Assembly: GCF_036632915.2 (NCBI RefSeq)
Contig: NZ_CP155552.1
Coordinates: 1,426,001-1,490,000 of the forward strand
Length of the DNA: 64,000 nucleotides
Origin: Faecalibacterium taiwanense
Lineage (GTDB): Bacteria; Bacillota; Clostridia; Oscillospirales; Ruminococcaceae
Reading direction: 5' to 3'
Shown: piece by piece, positions 42,943 through 51,172 of the stretch
How positions within the stretch are numbered: the first letter of the stretch is position 1
How the letters are laid out: each line of letters begins with the position of its first letter
Position numbers and translations under genes: made by a program
Notes under the pieces: model-generated
What the model saw: the letters and a program-made list of their open reading frames with translations, nothing else
Database searches by the model: none
Told to the model about the DNA's origin: nothing

Positions 42943-45297
42943 AGCAGTGTCCTCCTTGGTACTCTCTTTATTTGCAACCGCTGCGGGCTGTGCGGAGACA
43001 GCGGGCAGGGAAGCAGCATTTTTTGCCGCACGATCGTGCTTTGTGCTGTGCACGTCGAACAGGTTCAGGCGCAGGGCGTTGCTTACCACGCAGAAGCTGG
43101 AAAGGCTCATGGCAGCAGCACCGAACATGGGGTTCAGCGTCAGGCCGAAGGGGATGAACACGCCTGCGGCCAGCGGGATGCCGATGATGTTGTAGATGAA
43201 CGCCCAGAACAGGTTTTCGTGGATGTTGCGCAGGGCAGCGCGGCTCAGGCGGATGGCGGCGGGCACGTCCGACAGCTTGGAGTTCATCAGCACCACGTCC
43301 GCCGCGTCGATGGCAACGTCGGTGCCTGCGCCGATGGCGATGCCGGTGTCGGCACGGGTCAGGGCCGGGGCATCGTTGATGCCATCGCCCACCATGGCCA
43401 CCTTGCCGGATGCCTGCAGCTGGCGGATGACCGCTTCCTTGCCGTCGGGCAGCACACCTGCGATCACCTCGTCCACACCGGCCTGCCTGCCAATGGCATC
43501 GGCAGTGCGCTGGTTGTCACCGGTGAGCATCACCACGCGGATGCCCATGGCCTGCAGCTCCCGGATGGCGCGGGGGCTGTCCTCCTTGATGGTATCGGCC
43601 ACCGCGATGATGCCCAGCAGACGGCCTGCTCCGCCGAAGAACAGGGGCGTTTTGCCCTGTGCGGAAAGGGCTGCGGCCTTCTCCTGCAGCTGTGCGGGCA
43701 CGGTGACTTTGGTGCCGATAAAGGACGCATTGCCGCCAAAGATCTCCACGTCGTCCAGCTTTGCGGCCAGACCGTTGCCCGGCAGGGCGGCAAAGCCGGA
43801 TACCTCGGGGGCGGTGAGCTTCTGCGCGTCGGTGCAGGCCAGCACGGCCTTTGCCAGCGGGTGCTCGCTCTTGCGCTCCAGTGCGGCGGCAAGGGTGAGC
43901 AGCTCCGTCTCGGAAACGCCCTCGGCGGGCAGAATGTCGGTCACTTTTGGTTCACCGCTGGTGATGGTGCCGGTCTTGTCCAGCGCCACGATCTGGGTGC
44001 GGCCTGCAGCTTCCAGCGAAGCGGCGGTCTTGAACAGGATGCCGTTCTTTGCACCCAGCCCGTTGCCCACCATGATGGCCACCGGCGTTGCCAGACCCAG
44101 CGCACAGGGGCAGCTGATGACCAGCACGGAGATGCCGCGGGCCAGCGCATAGCCCAGCTCCCGGCCCAGCAGCAGCCACACGATGGTGGTGACCACCGCA
44201 ATGGTAATGACCGCAGGCACGAAGAAACCGGACACCGTATCGGCGATTTTTGCAATGGGAGCCTTGGTGGCGGCGGCATCGCTGACCATCCGGATGATCT
44301 GGGCAAGGGTGGTGTCCTCGCCCACGCGGGTGGCCCGGCACTGCAGGAAACCGGACTGGTTGGTGGTGGCAGCGCTCACCTTATCGCCCGCAGCCTTGTC
44401 CACGGGGATGCTCTCGCCGGTCAGGGCGCTCTCGTTCACGGCGCTGGTGCCTTCCAGCACGATGCCGTCCACGGGGATGTTCTCGCCCGGGCGCACCACA
44501 AAGATGTCCTCCTTCTGCACCTGCTCGATGGGCACGGTCACTTCGGCACCGTCCCGCAGCAGGGTGGCGGTCTTGGGGGCAAGCTTCATCAGGCTCTTGA
44601 GCGCGTCGGTGGTCTTGCCCTTGGAGCGGGCCTCCAGCATCTTGCCCACCGTGATGAGGGTCAAGATCATGGCGGCGGACTCAAAGTAGAACTCCATCAT
44701 ATAATGCATGACCAGCTCGCTGTTGCCGTCCACCTGCGCGCGGGTCATGGCGAACAGGGCGTAGGTGCTCCACACAAAGCTAGCCATGGAACCCATGGCC
44801 ACCAGCGTGTCCATGTTGGGCGAGCCGTGGAGGAGCCCCTTGAAGCCGTTGATGAAGAACTTCTGGTTGATGACCATGACGATGCCCGCCAGCAGCAGCT
44901 GCACAAGGCCCATGGCGATGTGGTTGCCGTCGAACCAGCGGGGCAGGGGCCAGCCCCACATCATGTGGCCCATGGAGAAGTACATCAGCACCAGCAGAAA
45001 GCCCAGCGACGCAATGAGCCGCCGCTTGAGCTTGGGGGTCTCGTGGTCGGCCAGCGCGTCAAGGTCGGCGCTGGTGGAGCTGGCAGCCGCCGCGCCCGCA
45101 CGCTTGGGGCTGGCACCGTAGCCTGCATCCTGCACGGCCTTGATGATCTCGGCAGAGCTGGCGGTGCCCTCCACGCCCATGGAGTTGGTCAGCAGGCTCA
45201 CCGAGCAGCTGGCAACGCCGGGCACCTTGCTCACGGCCTTCTCCACCCGGGCGGAGCAGGCTGCGCAGCTCATGCCGGTAACGTTGTATTGTTCCAT
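42733..45297 (-). CDS. copA: Copper-exporting P1B-type ATPase CopA with C-terminal CopZ-like domain
   Basis: The 854-residue pump begins with an HMA domain ([20 protein letters not shown]), then eight helices with the CPC motif [12 protein letters not shown], the phosphorylation site DKTGT and GDGINDAP. After the last helix, an Ala-rich linker leads to a second HMA domain ([20 protein letters not shown], GMxCxxC) at the very C-terminus, an unusual place. This tail begins with its own ATG and SD, see the CopZ entry. SD AGGAGTG. Downstream of csoR in one operon. Confidence 0.94.
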   Translation of the reverse strand: MEQYNVTGMSCAACSARVEKAVSKVPGVASCSVSLLTNSMGVEGTASSAEIIKAVQDAGYGASPKRAGAAAASSTSADLDALADHETPKLKRRLIASLGFLLVLMYFSMGHMMWGWPLPRWFDGNHIAMGLVQLLLAGIVMVINQKFFINGFKGLLHGSPNMDTLVAMGSMASFVWSTYALFAMTRAQVDGNSELVMHYMMEFYFESAAMILTLITVGKMLEARSKGKTTDALKSLMKLAPKTATLLRDGAEVTVPIEQVQKEDIFVVRPGENIPVDGIVLEGTSAVNESALTGESIPVDKAAGDKVSAATTNQSGFLQCRATRVGEDTTLAQIIRMVSDAAATKAPIAKIADTVSGFFVPAVITIAVVTTIVWLLLGRELGYALARGISVLVISCPCALGLATPVAIMVGNGLGAKNGILFKTAASLEAAGRTQIVALDKTGTITSGEPKVTDILPAEGVSETELLTLAAALERKSEHPLAKAVLACTDAQKLTAPEVSGFAALPGNGLAAKLDDVEIFGGNASFIGTKVTVPAQLQEKAAALSAQGKTPLFFGGAGRLLGIIAVADTIKEDSPRAIRELQAMGIRVVMLTGDNQRTADAIGRQAGVDEVIAGVLPDGKEAVIRQLQASGKVAMVGDGINDAPALTRADTGIAIGAGTDVAIDAADVVLMNSKLSDVPAAIRLSRAALRNIHENLFWAFIYNIIGIPLAAGVFIPFGLTLNPMFGAAAMSLSSFCVVSNALRLNLFDVHSTKHDRAAKNAASLPAVSAQPAAVANKESTKEDTAMKKTLKVEGMMCGHCEARVKKALEALPEVDEAVVSHEAGTAIVTLNAEVADDVLKKAVEDQDYPVTGIQ

Positions 45298-45339
45298 AAA
45301 ATATCACTCCTACGTTGAGTATGCACGGAAAAGGGCTTC

Positions 45340-45735
45340 TTATTTCATGAGCTTGGGCAGCAGATTCACCAGCTCGTCCAGCTTTGCCTCGCTGCCCGCG
45401 CGCAGGTCGTCCGCCACGCAGGTGGAGATGTGCTGGGCCAGCAGCTCTTTGGAAAAGCTGTTCAGTGCCGAGTTCGCCGCCGCCACCTGCACAAGGATGT
45501 CCACGCAGTAGGCATCTTTTTCCAGCATGCCGCGGATGCCGCGCACCTGCCCCTCGATGCGGCTGAGCCGGTTCAGCAGGGCCTTGTGCTCCTCCGGGGT
45601 GCGGTCTTTGTGGCGGCAGCAGGAGGGGGTGACGCTTTCGGTGGGCACAGCGGATGCGTCAACGGCCGGAGCCGTGGCAGCTTCGGACTGGGCGGGCGTG
45701 CCGCAACAGCAGCAGGGCTTTTTCTCGTTGTCCAT
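45340..45735 (-). CDS. csoR: Copper-sensing repressor CsoR with Cys-rich N-terminal extension
   Basis: Residues 45-131 are a CsoR/DUF156 domain: LLNRLSRIEGQVRGIRGMLE, with Cu(I) ligands Cys in DAYCVDIL, His and Cys in AQHISTC. The 44-residue N-terminal extension has PCCCCGTP and PSCCRH, extra potential copper ligands. It is the first gene of csoR-copA. A palindrome TACCCATAGGGGGTA (45749-45763) just before the ATG matches the CsoR operator. Confidence 0.92.
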   Translation of the reverse strand: MDNEKKPCCCCGTPAQSEAATAPAVDASAVPTESVTPSCCRHKDRTPEEHKALLNRLSRIEGQVRGIRGMLEKDAYCVDILVQVAAANSALNSFSKELLAQHISTCVADDLRAGSEAKLDELVNLLPKLMK

Positions 45736-45748
45736 AAAATATCTCCTT

Positions 45749-45763
45749 TACCCATAGGGGGTA
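45749..45763 (-). promoter_or_regulatory. CsoR operator
   Basis: TACCC-ATAGG-GGGTA, the usual G-tract pseudo-palindrome of CsoR sites, lies downstream of the promoter and 14 bases before the csoR ATG. Confidence 0.75.
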
Positions 45764-45779
45764 TGTGTCTTACAGCATG

Positions 45780-45808
45780 AGTATAGCACAGCAAACCCGA
45801 TAAATCAA
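45780..45808 (-). promoter_or_regulatory. Promoter of csoR-copA
   Basis: On the minus strand TTGATT, 17-base spacer, TATACT. Confidence 0.65.
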
Positions 45809-45831
45809 GTAGGGAATTGAAAAATACAAAC

Positions 45832-45866
45832 AAAAAGAGGGAAGGCACTGCAAATGCCTTCCCTCT
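45832..45866 (-). terminator. Intrinsic terminator of the esterase-like gene
   Basis: AGAGGGAAGGCA pairs with TGCCTTCCCTCT; on the minus strand it is followed by TTTTTG. Confidence 0.85.
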
Positions 45867-45878
45867 ATCAAATCACTT

Positions 45879-46634
45879 TTACTTCTCCAGAATCCGCGGC
45901 ACAAACAGGCCCAGCATCTTGCCCCACCAGTACCACTCGTGGGAGACATCGCCGCCCCAGACCTCGAGGTGGGCGGGCAGGCCTTGTGCGGCCAGCACAT
46001 CGGCCAGCGCCTGCGTGTCGGCTTTGGCATCGTCCTCATAGGCACCCTGACCGGCGCAGAGCATCAGGCTGTTCTCCTCGGCCTTGGCCAGAGCCAGCTT
46101 GTCGGCGATGCCGTTCTCGGCCAGATACTGCAGGGGAGAGCAGCGCAGCACCAGATCGTCGGCTTCACTGCCCCAGAAGCGGGCCAGATCGTAGATGCCG
46201 GAAAGGCCGATGGCACCGGCAAAGAGCTTGGGACGGCGCAGGCGGCAGTTGACGGCGTGCACAGCGCCAAGGTCGATGCCCACACACCACAGCTTGGCAT
46301 CCTTTGCGGCACCGTTCAGGGCCAGCACCCGGGGAGCCAGCTCGGCGGTAAGGTAGACGAAGTACTTTTCCTCCATCTCGGCGCGGCGGCGCACCGGGAT
46401 GTCGCCGTTCAGTACGGCCTCGCCGTCAATGCTGTCGGCGCAGAACAGCTGCACCTTGCCCTCGTTCAGCAGCGGGGCAATGGCATCGGGCATGCCGTTG
46501 TTCTCCCAATCATAAAAGCGGCCGCCGCGGGCAGGCAGGGCCAGCACCGGCACACCGGCGCTGCCGTATACCTTGAACTCCATCTCGCGGTTCAGCACGC
46601 TGCTCCACTCTTTGTAATAGGTACCCTGGATCAT
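45879..46634 (-). CDS. Esterase-family alpha/beta-hydrolase-like protein with Asp at the nucleophile position
   Basis: The 251-residue protein follows the esterase-D-like family layout (PVLALPARGGRFYDWENNGM, LLNEGKVQLFCADSIDGEA). The elbow normally GxSxG reads VGIDLGAVHAVN, so the nucleophile Ser is Asp (codon GAC near 46275). The C-terminal His is present in GGDVSHEWYWW. It could be a non-hydrolytic relative or use Asp as some dehalogenases do. A terminator follows the gene. Confidence 0.8.
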   Translation of the reverse strand: MIQGTYYKEWSSVLNREMEFKVYGSAGVPVLALPARGGRFYDWENNGMPDAIAPLLNEGKVQLFCADSIDGEAVLNGDIPVRRRAEMEEKYFVYLTAELAPRVLALNGAAKDAKLWCVGIDLGAVHAVNCRLRRPKLFAGAIGLSGIYDLARFWGSEADDLVLRCSPLQYLAENGIADKLALAKAEENSLMLCAGQGAYEDDAKADTQALADVLAAQGLPAHLEVWGGDVSHEWYWWGKMLGLFVPRILEK

Positions 46635-46734
46635 AAATCAAGCACTCCTTGTTTCTATATTCACCGGCCCGGGCGTAGTCGCTGCACGTTGGTGCCGGTC
46701 GTTAGCGATCAAAAGAAAGCTTTCTCTGGAAATA

Positions 46735-46911
46735 TCACACGAACTGGTTGCGCTGGGCATCGTACTCGTAGCCCACAGCTTTGAGCTTTGCGCAAAGATC
46801 TGCCTTGTCGGCATCCATGTCTTCGCACAGAGCATCGAGGTTTTTGTAAAAATCACGCAGCTTCAGGTTCACCACGCTCAGCAGCATGATGGGATCGTTG
46901 GGCAGAGCCAT
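46735..46911 (-). CDS. DUF4250 protein (58 aa)
   Basis: The small protein MALPNDPIMLLSVVNLKLRD followed by FYKNLDALCEDMD, and ending YEYDAQRNQFV, matches DUF4250, a conserved small clostridial and Bacteroides protein without known function. SD AAGGAGG. It is downstream of the rpmB terminator. Confidence 0.88.
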   Translation of the reverse strand: MALPNDPIMLLSVVNLKLRDFYKNLDALCEDMDADKADLCAKLKAVGYEYDAQRNQFV

Positions 46912-46933
46912 GTGTTTTGCCTCCTTACAGCAA

Positions 46934-46970
46934 CAAAAAAAGCCGGCCACTCGACAAAGTGACCGGCCAC
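46934..46970 (-). terminator. Intrinsic terminator of rpmB
   Basis: On the minus strand GGCCGGTCAC pairs with GAGTGGCCGGC, then seven T. Confidence 0.85.
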
Positions 46971-46980
46971 ATACACCAAA

Positions 46981-47169
46981 TTAGACAGCGCGGGTAACTT
47001 TGCCAGCGCGCAGGCAACGGGAGCATGCGTAGACGTACTTGGGAGAACCCTCAACGACCGCCTTGACACGACGGACATTCGGCTTCCAGGTACGGTTGGA
47101 ACGACGATGAGAGTGAGAAACCTTGATACCAAAGGCAACACCCTTGCCGCAGCATTCACATTTAGCCAT
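46981..47169 (-). CDS. rpmB: 50S ribosomal protein L28
   Basis: The 62-residue protein starts MAKCECCGKGVAFGIKVSHS and has RRSNRTWKPNVRRVK. The paired CxxC motifs (CECC, CSRC) mark the zinc-binding C+ form, except the first is CECC. SD GGAGG. In Bacillus rpmB is beside spoVM; here it is 37 kb away. Confidence 0.96.
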   Translation of the reverse strand: MAKCECCGKGVAFGIKVSHSHRRSNRTWKPNVRRVKAVVEGSPKYVYACSRCLRAGKVTRAV

Positions 47170-47287
47170 GGTACTTGCACCTCCTGCAGTGAAGTAAGGA
47201 ATCAAAATAATCAGCTTGACTATTGTAGCAGATTGCCGGGCAAAATGCAAGCCTTTTTCAAAAAATATTGCGGTTTTTTGGAAAACC

Positions 47288-47515
47288 AAACTCCTTCAGT
47301 CATCGCTGCGCGATGCCAGCTGTTCCCCTTCTGGCACTTTGTGCCACCTCCCCGGCCGGGGAGTCTGTCTCAGTGAGGGAGCCTCTGGCGAAGAGGAAAA
47401 GCTTTCCGGTATGCCAAAGCCTCCTCCGCGAGAAAGACTTCCCCGGCCGGGGGAAGATGTCACGTAAGTGACAAAAGGGGGAACAGGGGGACCGCGTTAG
47501 CGGTGGAAGGAGTTT
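47288..47515. repeat. Long inverted-repeat element, family member B
   Basis: AACTCCTTCAGTCATCGC at one end and GCGTTAGCGGTGGAAGGAGTT at the other are complementary in their outer parts; the middle has CCTCCCCGGCCGGGGAG-like stems, and CAGTCATCGCTGCGCGATG is the common arm. It lies between rpmB and the site-2 protease. It has no ORF of note. Confidence 0.65.
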
Positions 47516-47582
47516 ACCCCTTGTCTAAAACCTCAAAAAATAGTATTATATATGGTATACTGAAAAAAGGCAGGAATATCGA

Positions 47583-48256
47583 ATGACCTCTCAGGGCATC
47601 TATTATCTCATCCGCGCGCTGGTGGCGCTGGTGGCCATCCCCTTCCACGAGTGCGGCCACGCGCTGGCAGCATGGCTGCTGGGCGACGACACCGCAAAGC
47701 GGCAGGGGCGGCTTTCGCTGAACCCCTTTGCCCACTTTGACCTGCTGGGCACGCTGTGCATGGTGTTTGCGGGCGTGGGCTGGGCAAAGCCCGTCTCCAC
47801 CGACCCCCGCAATTTCAAAACCCCAAGTGGGGCATGGCCCTCACCGCGCTGGCTGGCCCTGCGGCAAACATCCTCCTTGCCTATGTGGGCATGGTGGTGT
47901 GGAAGCTCATGTACTACTGGGCACCGGTGAACGATGCCACCATCTACATTGCCATGTTCCTGCAGTACCTTGTGCTGATGAACGTGAGCCTTGCCGTGTT
48001 CAACTTGATCCCGGTGCCGCCGCTGGACGGCAGCCGCATCCTGCTGGTGCTGCTGCCCCGGCGCATCTACTTTGGCCTGATGAAGTACGAGCGCTATATC
48101 ATGATCGCCCTGCTGGCGGCAGTGTGGTTCGGCGCACTGGATACCCCCCTGTACTACCTGAACAACATCGTGTGGGAGCTGCTGGGCAAGGGCACCGGCT
48201 ACATTGATAAGATCGCGTATTCCATCTACTATGCCGGCCTTGGGACGGTGGTGTGA
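47583..48256 (+). pseudogene. Site-2 protease (M50) family membrane protein, frame broken by one base
   Basis: The first 79 codons hold the zinc motif HECGH (residues about 22-26) and NPFAHFDLLGTL; the second part holds the later helices and NLIPVPPLDGSRIL with the third zinc ligand. They join at the A-run 47817-47820: one more A gives RNFKNPKWGMALTALAGP, the expected sequence. Members resemble YwhC and are found before scpA-scpB in clostridia. The stop overlaps the scpA start. Confidence 0.88.
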
Positions 48257-48981
48257 GCGTGGCAGAAGAACTGACCTTCCATCTGGAAGATTTTGACGGC
48301 CCGCTGGAATTATTGCTGGCGCTTGTGGCCAAACATAAGATGGACCTGCACAACATCCCCATTCTGGAGCTGATCGACCAGTACACCGCCACGGTGGCGC
48401 GGGCCGACCCGGACCCGGAAGCCGCCAGCGCCTTCATCGAGATGGCCGCGCGGCTGGTGGAGATGAAAAGCTACCTGCTTTTGCCCCGCAGCGAAGAGGG
48501 CGAGCGCATGAAGCAGGAGTTCACCGGCCAGCTGATCGAGTACGACCAGTGCCGCCGCATGGCTGCGCTTTTGCGCCAAAAGGCCGAAGCTGCGCCGGTT
48601 TTTGTGCGTCCGCCCATGGAGATGGAGTTCGATAACACCTACGACCTGCACCATGCGCCGCAGGTGCTGGCGGATTACTGGGCCGTTCTTTCCGGCCGCA
48701 CCAAGCTGCGCCGGGAGCCTACCCAGCAGCAGTTCGAGCCGCTGGTCACAGCGCCCATGGTGTCGGTGACGAGCCGGGTGGTGTACATTCTGCGGCACCT
48801 GATCAGCGGCACAGCGGCAAAAATGAGCCAGCTGTTCAGCCGCCAGCAGACCCGCAGCACCAACGTGGCCACCTTTCTGGCCTTGCTGGAGCTGGTGCGC
48901 GGTGGCCGTGTAAAGCTGGACGACGAGGGCCGGCTGACCATGCAGCGGGGCCGCATCCAACGTGATAAGGAGAAGGAATGA
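48253..48981 (+). CDS. scpA: Segregation and condensation protein ScpA
   Basis: The 242-residue kleisin of the SMC complex starts with GTG 48253 (GTGA overlap with the preceding stop). It has the N-terminal LEDFDGPLELLLALVAKHKMDLHNIPI and the C-terminal winged-helix segment VATFLALLELVRGGRV. It bridges SMC heads and ScpB in chromosome segregation. Confidence 0.96.
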   Translation: MSVAEELTFHLEDFDGPLELLLALVAKHKMDLHNIPILELIDQYTATVARADPDPEAASAFIEMAARLVEMKSYLLLPRSEEGERMKQEFTGQLIEYDQCRRMAALLRQKAEAAPVFVRPPMEMEFDNTYDLHHAPQVLADYWAVLSGRTKLRREPTQQQFEPLVTAPMVSVTSRVVYILRHLISGTAAKMSQLFSRQQTRSTNVATFLALLELVRGGRVKLDDEGRLTMQRGRIQRDKEKE

Positions 48982-49529
48982 ACCAGAAACAGATCCGTGC
49001 AGCCGTGGAAGCCATGCTGTTTGCCAGCGGCGACCCCATTGGTGCCGACAAGCTGGCCCAGGCGGTGCAGCTGCCGCAGCTCAGCGTGGAAGCCGCGCTG
49101 GAAGCCCTGCGGGAGCGCTACGCCCGGGAGGACAGCGGCCTGTGCCTGCTGCACCTGAACACCCGCTGGCAGCTTGCCACCAAGACCGAGTGGGCCGACT
49201 GCATCCGCCGCCTGCTGGACAGCCGCCGCGCAGTGCCCCTTGGCCCCGCCGCCATGGAGACCCTGACCGTGATCGCCTACAACCAGCCGGTGTCCCGCGC
49301 CTTCATCGAGCAGGTGCGCGGCGTGGATTCCTCGTCCAGCGTGTCGGGCCTGCTGGAAAAGGGCCTCATTGAGGAAGCCGGACGCCTTGACCTGCCGGGC
49401 AGGCCGGTGAGCTTCCGCACCACCGACACCTTTTTGCGGGTGTTCGGCCTTTCTTCTCTGGCCGACCTGCCGCCGGTGCACGGACAGGAGACAGAAACGA
49501 ACGCATCACCGACAGAAAGTGAGGGGTAA
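48978..49529 (+). CDS. scpB: Segregation and condensation protein ScpB
   Basis: The 183-residue partner of ScpA has two winged-helix domains: KQIRAAVEAMLFASGDPIGADKLAQ, and ALETLTVIAYNQPVSRAFIEQVRGVDSS, ending near LPPVHGQE. It overlaps scpA by 4 bases (ATGA). Confidence 0.96.
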   Translation: MNQKQIRAAVEAMLFASGDPIGADKLAQAVQLPQLSVEAALEALRERYAREDSGLCLLHLNTRWQLATKTEWADCIRRLLDSRRAVPLGPAAMETLTVIAYNQPVSRAFIEQVRGVDSSSSVSGLLEKGLIEEAGRLDLPGRPVSFRTTDTFLRVFGLSSLADLPPVHGQETETNASPTESEG

Positions 49530-49532
49530 CGC

Positions 49533-50282
49533 ATGGGAGCATTCCTCGCCGCGCTGGGCGCAGTGCTGCTGTTCATCCTCCGGGTGATCGGCATTCTGCT
49601 GCTGGTGGTGCTGATCTTACTGGTGCTGTTGCTGCTGTGCCCCTTCTGCGCAGACCTGTGCTGGGAGCACGGCGTGCTCACCGTAAAGGCCGGTGCGCTG
49701 GGCATCACCTTCCCGGTGTTCCAGTACCCGAAGCCGGAGCCGCCGCCCGCACCGGAAAACCCGGAGCCGCCCAGGGGTTTTGGCAAGGTCAAGGCAAAGT
49801 TTGCCGCATGGCGGGCCGAGCGCAAGCGGAAAAAGGCAGAGGAGAAGGCCCGCAAAAAGGCCGCCGCCGCTGCCGCCAAGGCAAACAAGCCCGCCCAGCC
49901 GCGCAAAAAGGCAAAGATCACGCTGGAGATCCTCTGCACCATGCTCAAAGGTGCAGGCACTTTGACCAAGGCTGTGTTCGGTGCGCTGCGTATCACAAAA
50001 ATACAGGTGCGCCTTGGTGTGCGCGGGGAGGACCCCGCCGCCGCTGCCCGCAGCTACGGCAAGCTGCAGGCGTGGCTGTACCCGGTGCTGGGCGTGCTGG
50101 ACCGCTTTCTCTGGCTGCAGTTCGATGAGCTGCGCATCCTGCCGGACTTTGGCAGCGGGCAGCCCACCGTGGAGGACCGGGTGTCCTGCCGGGTGAGCGC
50201 ACAGGCACTGTTCATCGTCCTTGCGGCGGTGCGGGTGCTGTACGAGTTCTGGCGCAAAAAAGTATTGGACATCTTCCTATAA
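49533..50282 (+). CDS. DUF2953 domain protein
   Basis: The 249-residue protein has an N-terminal transmembrane helix (residues 10-35, LFILRVIGILLLVVLILLVLLLL), a Pro-rich stretch, a highly charged Lys/Arg/Ala coiled-coil section (about 85-120) and the DUF2953 C-terminal domain (LRITKIQVRLGVRGEDPAAAARSYGKLQAWLYPVLG). The family is always near scpAB and gerW/ytfJ; it is of unknown function, likely envelope or sporulation related. Confidence 0.85.
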   Translation: MGAFLAALGAVLLFILRVIGILLLVVLILLVLLLLCPFCADLCWEHGVLTVKAGALGITFPVFQYPKPEPPPAPENPEPPRGFGKVKAKFAAWRAERKRKKAEEKARKKAAAAAAKANKPAQPRKKAKITLEILCTMLKGAGTLTKAVFGALRITKIQVRLGVRGEDPAAAARSYGKLQAWLYPVLGVLDRFLWLQFDELRILPDFGSGQPTVEDRVSCRVSAQALFIVLAAVRVLYEFWRKKVLDIFL

Positions 50283-50361
50283 TGTGGTACACTATACGTG
50301 TATCCGGATCTGCAGACAACGGGCCTTTGCCCGAATCAAACCGATAAAGGAGAGCTGTTTT

Positions 50362-50769
50362 ATGGCTGAGCATCCCATTCAGGGCCTGATGAACGTTACC
50401 ATGGAGAAGATCCACCAGATGGTGGACTCCAACACCATCATTGGCAAGCCCATCATCACCGAGGACGGCACCACCATCCTGCCGGTTTCCAAGGTGAGCT
50501 TTGGCTTTGCCTCCGGCGGCACCGACTTTGACGGCAAGAACGCCGCCAACAAGGACCTGTTCGGCGGCGGCTCCGGTGCGGGTGTGAACATCCAGCCGGT
50601 GGCCTTCCTCGTGGTAAAGGACGGCTGCGTGCGCACCATCCAGCTGTCGGACAACGCCGACACCATCAACCGTGCCCTGACCATGCTGCCGGAGCTGGTG
50701 GACAAGGTTGCCGCCCTCATCAAGAAGGACGAAAAGAAGGAAGAGCCTGCTGCTCCTGCTGAGCAGTAA
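50362..50769 (+). CDS. ytfJ: GerW/YtfJ family sporulation protein
   Basis: ATG 50362 (SD AAAGGAGAG) gives 135 residues: IQGLMNVTMEKIHQMVDSNTIIGKPI, ILPVSKVSFGFASGGTDF, FGGGSGAGVNIQPVAFLVV. This is the YtfJ domain, needed for proper germination in Bacillus (GerW). It follows DUF2953 as in other clostridia. The ending is Glu/Lys/Ala rich. Confidence 0.92.
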   Translation: MAEHPIQGLMNVTMEKIHQMVDSNTIIGKPIITEDGTTILPVSKVSFGFASGGTDFDGKNAANKDLFGGGSGAGVNIQPVAFLVVKDGCVRTIQLSDNADTINRALTMLPELVDKVAALIKKDEKKEEPAAPAEQ

Positions 50770-50945
50770 GGGAGGGGGCTTGGCACCGGACACTCCGTCC
50801 CGCCTGCGCTCGCCAGACCACCAGCGTGGTGTAGCCCTCGCACTTCCCGTCGGGCTTTTCTGTCGATTTTAGTCGCAGCCTGCACTTTAGACATGGCTTC
50901 GCGCATCTTGCCGGAGTATCCGGTGCCGATCCCGGCAGGACGGCA

Positions 50946-51040
50946 GGGAGTTTCTCCAGCGAATGACCGGGAAGTGGGGCCCCGATACGAAGTATTGGGG
51001 CGGAACCGTGGGTTCCGGGCTGTTCGCGGAGAAAGCTCCC
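50946..51040 (+). repeat. 95-bp structured repeat, copy 2
   Basis: The same layout as 39761-39855: closing stem GGGAGTTTCTCCAGCGAA with TTCGCGGAGAAAGCTCCC (fully paired apart from a bulge), hairpin 1 CCCCGATAC-GAA-GTATTGGGG, hairpin 2 GGAACC-GTG-GGTTCC. It lies in the 400-base gap between ytfJ and rluB, whose remainder (50770-50945, 51041-51172) shows no gene. Confidence 0.65.
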
Positions 51041-51172
51041 TGCTGGCCTGCTAACTACTATCGCCGTAACTGTGAGCTTCCAACTCACAGTTTTGATACA
51101 GGCGCACCCGCACCCCAAAGCAGGGGAGAGGTGCGCATTTTGAGCGCCGGGAGGCGCACAAGGAGTTTTATT

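Noticed and set aside
42835..45318. 827-codon open frame antisense to copA
   Set aside because: Gly/His/Gln-rich shadow product; copA on the other strand has all P-type motifs.
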